From positions 1 through 64,000 of the forward strand of contig NAVB01000019.1 of NCBI GenBank assembly GCA_002179805.1: a stretch of 64,000 nucleotides of DNA, given 5' to 3'. Made by a program: the position numbers and the translations under genes. The notes under the pieces were generated by a model. The model saw only the letters and a list, made by a program, of their open reading frames with translations. It made no database searches and had not been told where the DNA came from. The stretch comes from Acanthamoeba lenticulata (lineage: Eukaryota > Discosea > Longamoebia > Acanthamoebidae). Below are positions 11,542 through 21,003 of the stretch, piece by piece; the stretch's first letter is position 1, and each line of letters opens with the position of its first letter.

Positions 11542-12528
11542 TCAGTTCAACAGAAGATGACGTTGGGCGTCGACGGTGAGGAACGCTGCGGGGATGGGCG
11601 GAAGACCGCCTGAAGAGCTCCTCGCCTTCGATGCCGCCTGCGCCTTGGCACACGCGGCAGGTGGCGTGAAGTAGCTGCCCTCCAGCCATCTCAACGTCCG
11701 CACGTTGTAGAAGAACGAGTTGGCGTACAAGGTGTCCTGCAAGGTCGTTGTGAGTGTCGACAACAAAACGTGCTTTCATGAGCCAAGGAGACGAACGGCT
11801 TCCTGGTACAGGCCGGACATGACGAGCTCGTTGATGGGGATGCACTGGCCAGGAATGCTGGCCACAGCCGTGATCTCGCCGTAGAAGCTGTTACCGGCCT
11901 TGATCGCCCCTGTCCCCACGTAGAGCCGACCCAGCCAGGTGAGCCTCGTGCGGGACAAACCAAAGCTTTTTCCAGGATAAAAAGGAACGAACATTTGCTG
12001 GCGTTTTGGCTGCCGATGGTGATGTTCCCGACGAAGCGATAAGCGCTCGACCCGCCCGCGCAGAAGGGCTGGTAGCACGACGGACACGAGTAGTGGACGC
12101 ACAGGCCCGAGGTCACGTTGTACTGGAACAAGTGTCCGCTCTGGGGTGCAAAAAGGTCGTGCAAATTAAGAATGAATTAAACAATAAAAATAATTTAAAA
12201 ACAATGGTAATAAATGAACAAACGCACCTTCAAAAGGAAGAGCTGCTGGCGTGAGCTTGTAGCCTTGGGATCCCACAAGTGAGCATCCATGCGAAGCCCA
12301 TAGTACTCCGAATAGAATATGTCGGCCTACGTGGGCAAGACTTGAGCCTCATAAAAACCCGAACGAAATTGAGGGGGCAGTGCCAACCTGAAAGCTGCCC
12401 GTGGTGCTGACGAAGTGTTCATAGCTGGCAGTGAAGTAAGGCGGCAGACAACACGAAGGCTCAGCCGCGCGTACATACGAAAGAGCGAGCGCAAAGGCGA
12501 ACGCAAGAACCCAGAGGCTCGTCTTCAT
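11542..12528 (-). CDS. Secreted cysteine-containing protein, possibly ependymin-related
   Basis: The start gives a clear signal peptide (MKTSLWVLAFAFALALSY, cleavage near VRA/AEP). Spliced segments include CCLPPYFTASYEHFVSTTG, ADIFYSEYYGLRMDAHLWD, LFQYNVTSGLCVHYSCP, FVGNITIGSQNAS, WLGRLYVGTGAI, PGQCIPINELVM and NSFFYNVRTL. N-glycosylation sequons (NVT, NIT, NAS) fit a secreted protein. The spacing of cysteines, the W-x-G after a TIGS-like turn and the CIP near the end resemble ependymin-related lysosomal/secreted proteins. This is a weak, pattern-level match; alternatives are an amoeba-specific secreted family. The stop is TGA at 11542-11544. Confidence that it is a gene is high; the family is uncertain. 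Confidence 0.65.
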
Positions 12529-12640
12529 CTTCGTTTTCGTTATTTTTGCCGTTATTTTAACTCAAGAAAAACGGGAGCAGCACCATTTCTTGACCATTTT
12601 CTCTTTCCTGGAAACAGTTGGTGCTCTCATCCGACTCGTG

Positions 12641-13346
12641 ATGGTGCGTGCTGCCTCCTGTCCTGGTCCTGCTCGTCCAGTCCACCTGAGAGCCATGTGT
12701 GCTTTTGCATGGCACATGTGCAGCTCAGCCTTGATTTAATTTCCAATTTCCAACCACACAGGCTTCATTGTTGATTGTGACTGCGGTGGTTGCTGGGGTG
12801 GCTATTACGGGACGAGTGGCCCTTACGGCTTACAAGCACTTCAAGGCTGGGTCGTTCAATCTCCCCAAGGGTGGTAAGTTGGGCCTTCTCAATTCTTCGA
12901 GATGCCGATTTAATTTTGTACGCCTCCGGGGGCAAATGCAGTGATCCCCAAGGGCCCGTCGCGCATGAAGTCCTACTACACGGGTGGCTTCGAGTCAGAG
13001 ATGACCCGAGCCGAGGCTGCGCTCATCCTTGGCGTCCGGTACCGTCTTCTTCTTTTCATCTGCCGTTCATTCATCCTTGTTGATCTTACATGGAATCTAA
13101 CATGTAGTCTTTCCGTTTGCGTGCTGCAGGCAAAGCGCCTCGAAGGAGAAGGTTAAGCTGGCCCACCGGAGGATCATGCTTGCCAACCATCCTGGTATGC
13201 CGCCCCCTCCCCTGAGCGCTCCTTGCGCCGAGCTCTCCTGGCTCCTCATACTCACGGTCATCACAGACAATGGCGGCAGCGACTACGTGGCGTCCAAAGT
13301 GAATGAGGCCAAGGACCTCCTTCTCAAGGACCTCGGCGATGACTAG
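12641..13346 (+). CDS. PAM18: TIM14/PAM18 J-domain protein of the mitochondrial import motor
   Basis: PAM18/TIM14 stimulates mitochondrial Hsp70 at the TIM23 channel. The spliced protein has an N-terminal membrane segment (SLLIVTAVVAGVAITGRVAL), the tyrosine/lysine linker YKHFKAG, the conserved MKSYYTGGFESEMTRAEAAL, then a minimal J-domain. The J-domain signature is HRRIMLANHPDNGGSDY; HPD is split by an intron after the Pro codon. It ends NEAKDLLLKDLGDD. The length (about 115 aa) matches animal DNAJC19/yeast Pam18 cores. The ATG is immediately followed by an intron (GTGCGT...ACACAG), so the initiator codon is its own coding exon; no other upstream ATG reads into SLLIV. Confidence 0.9.
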
Positions 13347-13763
13347 TGTGCCACAACTCCAGGGAGGAAGGTCCTCAACACACAGCAAACCTCGCCACAA
13401 ACTGCCCCTAGACGCCCCACGCCATCATGATGCTCGCACACCACGACGCTGAGACTGTACAGAGTACAAACATCGCAACTCCACACCACATAAGCGCAGA
13501 CAAAATACAACTTTGTCATCATTCATTTTTGGCCCATGGCCGTGGGCCACGTCATATGTGCCCCGCCCTGGTTGGACCATCTCAGAGCCCAGCCATCCCA
13601 GAAAAGGGACCGATAAAGAGCCGAGCAACGTCGGGAAAGGATCGCCCGATAGCGCCTCCGTCTGCGCTTCTTCTTCCCTCCACTTCAGTGCACGCCTTTG
13701 AGGAACACAACAGCTCGAGTTTAGTCCACTCCTAGAAAACACGTCACAGCACAAGCCACACAC
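13347..13763. other. Intergenic spacer, 417 bp
   Basis: Between the PAM18 stop and the next plus-strand start. I see no supported gene, repeat or RNA here. Confidence 0.6.
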
Positions 13764-14447
13764 ATGGCGTTGTCCACCCTCACGTCTTGTTGTCTGCTTC
13801 TTGCTGTTCTTCTTGTCGTGAGCTTATGCCACGGGCTTGAAGCGCGAGAGCTGGCCGACAAGCCCGCCATAGACGGCTACAGCCTTCCGGCGCAACACTG
13901 TCCCGGCTCGGATGTGACCATCTCTGGTTCCGACCTGGTGTCCTCTACCACCCTCTCTTACCAATGCACCTTCGTCTACAACTCCTCCTCCTCTTCCTCT
14001 TCTTCTGCAACTGCTCCATCTTCATCTTCCTTGGCGTCGGCAACAACGTGGGCGCCGTCATCACCTGCGACGGAACTCTCGTGCCCGCTTCCAGAGGAAG
14101 CCGGCCACGTTGTTGGCATTGACGTGTGGCAGGTCCTCCACAAGGACGACAACGAGTCTTCTCGATTGATTGGCAGCTTCGCCACGTCGTTCACGGTCGC
14201 TTCGGCCTCCTCCTCGGTCTGCACGCAGAGCCCGGCCGAGCCAGGCAGCCGCTGGGCCGGCCTGCCTTGGTGGTCCTGGTTGGCGGGCGGTGGCGGCGCG
14301 ATCGCGCTGGCGGCCGTGCTGTTGGGCGTTGCCATCATCTTCTACAACCGGGCAGAGCAGCGCCGACGTCGCCCCCGACTTCGGGTGGACACGGACGGCA
14401 CCGGCGATGAGCTCGACCTGGAGTACAGCCTCGTCAGCAGCAGCTGA
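13764..14447 (+). CDS. Small type I membrane protein with Ser-rich ectodomain (unknown)
   Basis: Single exon, 227 residues. It has a signal peptide (TSCCLLLAVLLVVSLCHG) and an ectodomain of about 140 residues with a polyserine run, four or five cysteines and sequons (NSS, NES). One transmembrane helix (about 173-192, GGGAIALAAVLLGVAIIFY) is followed by a basic stop-transfer (RRRRPRLR). The short acidic tail ends YSLVSSS, a Y-x-x-hydrophobic sorting-like motif. I do not recognise the ectodomain family. The same layout recurs in two other genes of this window (48912-49550 and 51057-51461). An AATAAA at 14515-14520 lies between this gene and the convergent glycosyltransferase. Confidence 0.75.
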   Translation: MALSTLTSCCLLLAVLLVVSLCHGLEARELADKPAIDGYSLPAQHCPGSDVTISGSDLVSSTTLSYQCTFVYNSSSSSSSSATAPSSSSLASATTWAPSSPATELSCPLPEEAGHVVGIDVWQVLHKDDNESSRLIGSFATSFTVASASSSVCTQSPAEPGSRWAGLPWWSWLAGGGGAIALAAVLLGVAIIFYNRAEQRRRRPRLRVDTDGTGDELDLEYSLVSSS

Positions 14448-14539
14448 GGCTCTTCCCTCTGGCCGTGTACAGAAATTCAAAACAAAAATCAATTTAGATT
14501 ATTAATTTAATCTTAATAAAGAAAACCAAAATCATTCGC

Positions 14540-17500
14540 TCAACTCGACGCAACGGTTGGCGGAGGCCGAATGTAGGGATTGCACTGGTGGCACACGAGC
14601 TGGGCCTCGTTTCGCGGGTGGTTGAGGAGGCCGCGCTGCTTGGTCACGCACCGGCCGCAGAAGAGGCCGCCGCACAGGCGGCAGTGGTGCCGCCTGGTGA
14701 ACCACGAGAACTTCGACCGGCACTCCACGCAATCGGACGCCTGCGCGCGCGTGTGCAGTGCGCGTGTGTGCGGTCAGCCCAAGCCGGTGCGCGCGTTTGT
14801 GTGTGCGGCCGGCGGCGACGTACAGCGCTGTCGGGCAGCCACGAGAAGTAGCCGTCGGGCGAGTGCGACTTGTGCGCGCCGTAGTTGCGCGGGTGGAGGC
14901 TCGAGTTGGCGTAGCGCTCGAGCCAGGCCACGGCGTTGGCCACCCCATCGGCCTCGTTCTTCAGCTCCTCGGCCAGCTCTCTCGCGCGCTTCACCACCAC
15001 TGTTGCGACCAACCAACAGTTACTTCCTTGGTCTTGCATGCTCATGGCGGTGGTGGCAACCTTCACTGGTGGCGGAGAGGATCTGGCTCTGGAGGTTGGT
15101 GCGGCTGATCTCCTTGAGCGGGGTCACCTCCGGTGGCCCGACGCCCAGCAGCGCGGCCTGTAGCAGGACGACTCGCGGATCTGAGCCCATGGTGGCTCGT
15201 CTCGCGGGGGAGGGGAAGGGGTCCACGTACGCGGCTGGCCCAGAAGGGCTGGTCCATGAGCAGCGGGTAGATCACTTGCGGGACGCCGGCGCGGAGGGCG
15301 GCCGCCGTCGACTCGGCCCCGCCGTGGTGCACAACCTGCGCCGGTTGTCAGCGACTCGCATGATGGTGAAGAAAGAAGAAGAGGAAGAGGGAAGGAAGAG
15401 TACGAGGGAACAGCGCGGGAAGAGCCACTGGTGTGGGACGTCAGCCGGGAGGAGGCGGACGTGCTCGTGCTTGGTCAGGGCTTCGCCTACGGCGGTCCGG
15501 TCCTCGGGCGAGCTCATTTGCACAACGCCGCGCCGCCGCAGACGCGCCATCACCACACAAAAGTCCACCACTAGCTTCTGCTCTCAAAACATCACGACAA
15601 CAACGACGACGACGACGACGACGGCAACGACGATCGTCAACATCGTTGCTCACTAGGATTGATGATGAGCTCAGAGCTGGGCCGTACGGCGGCGTTTTTG
15701 ATGGGCATAAGGCCAAAGCCCAGGTAGACGGGCGGGAGCTCGCCGTCGACCTGCAAGAAGGCCTCGAGCTCCGGCGCGGGCTGGTAAGCGGGCAGCGGCT
15801 GGATGTCGCAGTAGCCTGTGATCTCGAGCAAGTCGACGGGCCAGTCCGGCGGGCGGGGAACCACCTGCCGTGCACCACAGCCGCGTTCATGCGTGTCAAA
15901 ACCGACGCACGGATGTGGGGAAGGGCTCCCGAGCCCGCGGGTTTTTACCGTCTCGCTGTAGAGGCACAGCAGCGGCGCGGCGTCGATGCAGTACTTGGGC
16001 TGGTGGAGGAGGTTCAGCGACGCCCGGAAGGTGTTGATGGGCTCGCTCAGGAACGACCACAAGCCTGCCGTTCATGCTGGTCAGAAGCTCAACAAAAAGA
16101 AAAAGAAAAAAGAAGACAAAAACAAAAAAAAAAACGAAAAACGAAATTAAACAAGATTAAACAAAATTAAACAAAAACAATAAGAAAAGAGGAGAAGATG
16201 CACCCTTGAAGGAGGCCCAGTGGACGAGCGAGTTGAAGAGGCCGAGTGGAAGCGGCTTGGCGAGGCTGGCCGCGGGCGACCACTGGTAAGTTGGGTAGAA
16301 GGGCACCGTGCAGCCGACCACGACCGGCACGCGCAGCTTCTGCCCGACGGCCAGCGACTCGCTGAGGCTCGTGACGCCGGCCAGGAGGAGGTCCGGCACG
16401 AACTGCGCTGCAGCGTCCCACGTCAGGTAAAAGTTGGGCACCGCGAACTTCTTGGACTCCTCCAGCAGCACGCGCGCCTGGTCCATCACGCCTGCAGGGA
16501 AAGAAAAAGAGAGTCAAGGGTTGCGAAGAGAGTGAAGAGGACGCACGAGGCACGGGGCACTTACCCCCGTCGTAGAACGACTGGACGAACTGCTGGTTGC
16601 TGGCCAACGAGGCCGGGTCGCCCTTGAGCGGGAACAGCTGGACGTGCGGGTTGTGCTCCTGCAGTAGCCTGGGCCTGAGCACAACAACATAACAACAGTA
16701 GACTGGCGGCGGCCGTACCCGGATCAGGGAAGTGTGTACGTCGTGAGTGGCCAACGCCACGTCCCAGCCCGCCGCGTGCATGCCGATCGCTGTCATTGCC
16801 AAGTCCAGGAAAGGATGCTTGTCAAGCACGGCTCAACCCGAGTCGTGGAAACGATGAAAGGAGAGCTACGGACCGAGAGCGACCATTGGCTGAACGTCGT
16901 CCCACGTGCCCTGCGCCACGATGAGCAGCCGCTTGGGTTGAGAAGCCCTCTGCTGCCCGATGGCGGTCCCACTGGCATCGGCAGTGACAGGGACGACAAG
17001 GACCTGATTGTCGTCGACAAGGACCTCGTCTTCGGCCTTCCCGGAGGGCTTTTCCTGCTCTGGCTCCGGGTCCCGGGCCTCTTCGGGAGCCGGCGTGGCC
17101 GCCGCAGCAAAGGCAGCCGCGACAGCGGCAGAGCCGGCAGCGGTCGTGGACGGCTCCTCGGTGGAGCTTGTCGATGATGACGCGTCGCCGGAGCGAGACT
17201 TGCCCAAAGAGGAGACCGCCTTGGCGGCTCGGCCGCCAAAGAAGAAGTTGAGAGCCTCTATGGTCATGCTCCTGTCCCTCGACCGTGCCTGCTTGTCGCC
17301 ACAGTCGCCTGTTAACAGCCTGACGCGCACTTCCACTGGCTTTCTTTCGCGTGAAAGGAGAGGAGAGGTACCGCAACGTTGGCCGTGACGCCCTTTTGCT
17401 GGAGCTCCTCGGCCTTGGGCGCCTTGGCAATGAGGCCCTCGAGCCGACGGTTGCCGAACAGCGGATTCTTCTTGGCCTCGCGCCCTTCGACCTCTGCCGG

Positions 17501-18091
17501 CGCCGCTTCATCAGGCTTCGCGGCACTCTCCTGCGCAGAGGTCTCGTTCTTAGCGCCAACGTCGTCTTCTTTCTCCTGATCGTCGCCCGGTTGCGCCGGC
17601 TGCTGTTCTGGTGAGTCTTCCACGTGTTTCTCGTCCTTTTTCTCCGCGTGCTCCTCCTCAACGTCTTCGGCGGCCTCGGGGGCCTTGGCCTCGACGTCGG
17701 GAGTGTGGGCCAGGTGCTGCAGCTGCTGCACCTCCGGTTCTTCGGCGGCCTCGGGGGCCTTGGCCTCGACGTCGGGAGTGTGGGCCAGGTCCTGCGGCTG
17801 CTGCTGCACTTCCGGTTCTTCCGCGGCCGAAGGATGGGGCTGCGGATCAGCGCTGTGGGATTCCTCAACTCGCTCCTTCTCTTCTTCCCTTTCTTCTTCC
17901 TCCTCTTTATTTTCGTTCTCCTCTTCCTTTTCCTTTTCGTCTTCTTCTTCCTCCTCCTCCTCCTCCTCCCTCTCCTCTTCCTTTTCGACTTCTTCCTCGT
18001 CGTCTTCTTTGATATTTTGCTGCTTCAGGTCACCGCCATCTCCGGGTTCCTGCGGCACAGGAGTCTCCTCGAGATGTTCGTGTTCACTCAT
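14540..18091 (-). CDS. UDP-glycosyltransferase (sterol glucosyltransferase-like) with C-terminal FYVE-type zinc finger
   Basis: The first about 270 residues are acidic and low complexity (Glu runs; two near-identical [15 protein letters not shown] copies). A GT-B UDP-glycosyltransferase of the sterol 3-beta-glucosyltransferase type follows. The N-lobe reads [19 protein letters not shown] and [14 protein letters not shown], then PTYQWSP. The C-lobe reads [21 protein letters not shown], and the UDP-binding [19 protein letters not shown] with MDQPFWA. The C-terminus is a Cys-rich finger: [31 protein letters not shown] and VCHQC, close to the FYVE R+HHCRxCG core. This would bring the enzyme to PI3P membranes. 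I recall a related layout in Dictyostelium Ugt52 but cannot verify it. The start is the first ATG after an in-frame hydrophobic stretch judged non-coding. Confidence 0.87.
15598..15634. repeat. ACG/GAC trinucleotide microsatellite in an intron
   Basis: A run of about nine ACG units between glycosyltransferase exons (after LIINPS and before the SSPEDRT exon, minus strand). It appears intronic. Confidence 0.6.
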
Positions 18092-18566
18092 CTTCAAAAG
18101 AAAGCAACTGTAAGCCTCAAGTTTAGTGACACTGAAACAGCTGGGCGACCGAACCTGACAGGCTGACAAGCTGGCTGGTAAATGGCAGATGAGGAAAGGA
18201 CAAGACACGAGTTTGCAGCTCCACACCACCTGGAAAAGGCTTGGCGGAGTAACGAAAGAAAGATACTCCAAAAAAGGTAACATTTACCTTTTCCGAAAAT
18301 AAGAATGAAAGTGAACAAAAAAGAAAAGAAAATAGCGTGTTGTATGAATTGTGGCCTCCCTCACATGAAGTAGAACGAGCCTTGCCGTACAACAACAAGC
18401 CTCGTTTGGGAGGGAGCTTGGCCCACCTTAGAGGACAACGTCCAACGAACTGCAGGCCTCGCATGCCATGCACAGCATGACGGTCCCCGACAGGGGTTCC
18501 TGCTGCAATCCAAACCTTGGTGACTCGCCACACCGCTGCCTGTAGCGCACGTAAACGATATGCCTC
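18092..18566. other. Intergenic spacer, 475 bp
   Basis: Downstream of the RPAIN-like gene and upstream of the glycosyltransferase, both minus strand. It presumably holds a 3' UTR and a promoter; no gene or repeat is supported. Confidence 0.6.
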
Positions 18567-19589
18567 TTAGTAAAGATCCTGAATAAGTCTCGAGAGACGG
18601 TGCATGTACGAGTGCTGTGTCATCGTCTCGCCTAGTCGCTGGCGCACGTAAGACAGGTTGACCTCGTCTTGCTACAAACAAGCCCACACCAAGAGAACAG
18701 AACGTGAGCTCGCTAGTCATGCCAAATGAAAGGAATGGCCACAATGCTCTTGCTGTACCTTGGTGTCTAGTCGCAGGCCACAAGGCTCGTTCGAGCAGAA
18801 GATGATGCGTTGTCTCTGTTTAAGATGGCCGGACCGACAAACAGGACACCAGACCACCGCATCTCCTCCCTCTTCCTGTTCCAGCACGTAGCCGTCGATG
18901 GCATCTGGCCCATCATGTGATAAATGGGGACTAGTCAGACAAAGAAGAAGAAGATTAGTGGCTCCTGCCCAGCGAGGGCGCCAAGGCACCTTGTATCTGT
19001 GCTTCTTCAAAGCGTCGGACCTCTTCAAAGTACTGATCCACCAGGTTTTGCTCTGCACGGGCATAGGGTGAATTGATGGCCTCGCGTTTGCATAAGGACA
19101 GCAGGCACACGTACCTTCTCGTCGAAGCTCCTCAAGGAAGGCCTGCTCAAGGGCGATGATGGTCTCGGCGTACTCGGCCTCCTCGAGCTCGTCGAGTCGG
19201 AACCCTTGCTGCGGTTCGGTGGCAACCTGCATGGCCGAACTGCCACCGCCAATGCCAGCCCCATTGTCCATTGCTGTCCACTCGTAGTTGACCAGCTTGC
19301 CAATTTCGCTTCGAAATGAAGCTGGTGTGAGGTGACCTGCTCGCATGCTGGATACGAGCGAGCTGCGATTGGCCTTCACCTTTCGCAGGCAAGACTCCAT
19401 CAATCGATTCTTTTTCGAGATTTTGCTTTCTCCTGGCGTGAATGTGCTCTGTTTTGGTGCGACATGATGTGCAGGAGCAGACACAGTGGTGGGTGTCACT
19501 GTGCCCGTCGTAAATGAGAAGCCAGCAGGAGTTGGCGAAAACGATGCGGAGGTGGGCTGAAAGGAGAATGCTGGTGTAGGCGCAAACAT
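18567..19589 (-). CDS. RPAIN: RPA-interacting protein homologue (RPAIN-like)
   Basis: RPAIN carries replication protein A into the nucleus. The N-terminal 60 residues are Phe/Pro/Thr-rich low complexity. Next comes a basic helix, KNRLMESCLRKVKANRSSLV, comparable to the RPAIN N-terminal box (C-x2-R-x4-RS-x-L), then KLVNYEW, an acidic helix ELEEAEYAETIIALEQAFL, and VDQYFEEVRRF-type segments. The C-terminal zinc-binding part reads VVWCPVCRSGHLKQRQR with IIFCSNEPCGLRLDTK. A last exon gives QDEVNLSYVRQRLGETMTQH, corresponding to the LRACLEGSINEH region of human RPAIN. Stop TAA at 18567-18569. The human C-terminal second zinc pair is missing here, so the protein ends earlier. Confidence 0.72.
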
Positions 19590-19782
19590 GAGCAATTTGA
19601 TAATATAATCGGGAATGAGTCGAAGCTGTGTGATGCACAGGACCGTGATGAGACTTTCACGATTTTGCGTTGGGCGTTTTTGTTTTTGGCGCCTTTTCTG
19701 CTCCCGAAATAACGTAATGTAATTCTTGGAATTGCAAACATTATTGGCGTGGTTTTGCTGTCCTGCTCTTCTTGTATTCCAG

Positions 19783-20800
19783 ATGGAAGAGGAAGAGGTG
19801 ACCCGGTCGCCACTAAAGGTGCTCTACATGCATGGAGGCGGGGCGAACCCGGCAACGTCGTACAAAGCGCAGTATCTCATGAAGCGGTTCGACTGCGCCT
19901 GCCCTCACATGGTCAACACGTCCCTCTACGACCGCTGCCGGGAGCTCCAGCTTTCCACCCTCCGTACTCCGCCCACCTTTCCCGCAAGCATGTGCACTTC
20001 TTTGCCTCGTCTGCTGCGTTCATAATAAAACAAACGTGCATGGGATAGTCGAATTCCAGCCCGACGTGTGCGTGGGCACCTCACTAGGCGGGGCCCTTCT
20101 ACTCGAGCTGCTGCGCTTGCGTTTGTGGCGTGGGCCAGCCATCCTGGTACGCGTGCTTCGGCCATCCAACGCCCCATCTTGTGCAAGTTCTTGGGATAGC
20201 AGGACTCACACAGGTCGAGAGGGCGACAGATGTGTCCCGCTGTCATTCTTAGCATGGATGACATCTCCTTGCCTTCTGACGTTCCCATCATCATCGCCCA
20301 TGGCACGCAAGGTACGTGTCCGCCCGTGCAAACCACCCACTTTGGGGTGGAAACTACATTGGTTCCTTCCTTGGAGCAGATAGCGTCGTGAGCATCGATG
20401 TGAGCCGTCAGATTGAGGAGAAGAACCGAAATCCTAACCTTGAGTTAGTCGAGGTGGAGGGAGATGGCCACAACATGGAGAGCGTGACGCAAACGGTAAT
20501 GTGGTCAGCCCACGCTTCCTGTTATTTTTTCATGCTTTAGAAGCTCACCTGTGCGTGCAGGATCAACTGAAAGAACTGATAGAGGAAGTGCATAGACGAT
20601 CGAAAAACTTGGCTGATTACAACCACGAAGAGGTATCGCGGCCACCACCACCACCACCCAGGTAAGCCGAGATCTAACGCCATGTGCCATTCCTCGGGTA
20701 GCGCGTAAACCTGGCCGGTATCAGAGAGGCCCTCAGCCAGTTGCAAGGAGGCAAGGGGGAGGACACCAACAAACGGAAGAAGCGCTGCCTTGTCCAGTGA
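19783..20800 (+). CDS. Alpha/beta hydrolase (serine esterase-like)
   Basis: The first exon opens MEEEEVTRSPLKVLYMHGGG with the oxyanion-loop HGGG. Later exons give FQPDVCVGTSLGGALLLELL with a G-x-S-x-G nucleophile elbow (GTSLG). Then comes PIIIAHGTQDSVVSIDVS with the acid residue, and ELVEVEGDGHNME with the catalytic His. All triad positions are therefore present. The C-terminal extension (RRSKNLADYNHEERVNLAG, then a Lys/Arg-rich end) has no recognised domain. The overall pattern resembles YqiA/UPF0227 or FSH-type small esterases. The substrate is unknown. The start was chosen because it is the first ATG giving the acidic lead into the first beta strand. Confidence 0.78.
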
Positions 20801-20883
20801 TCACCCACTCGCGAGTGCGGAGGACCTTGCAAGCAGCAACCCCAGGCGAAGAGGATCAGACCTCAGAGCCCAGCAAAAATTCG

Positions 20884-20912
20884 ATGTTATTAATAAATGT
20901 TATTAATAACAT
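20884..20912. repeat. AT-rich repeat and palindrome downstream of the hydrolase
   Basis: The 12-mer ATGTTATTAATA occurs twice in tandem, the second copy within the perfect palindrome GTTATTAATAAC. It lies 84 bp after the hydrolase stop and may belong to its 3' end. Confidence 0.5.
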
Positions 20913-21003
20913 TAAAACAGAAATCTTCCTCGAACGGTTTTAGGCCGGAAAGTAACAACAATCTCGAGAGGCCAGAGCGAATAATTCTTTGCCGAAGCTA
21001 AAC

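Noticed and set aside
14580..15656. 358-codon plus-strand frame
   Set aside because: Arg/Ser-rich shadow over the UDP-glycosyltransferase and its introns.
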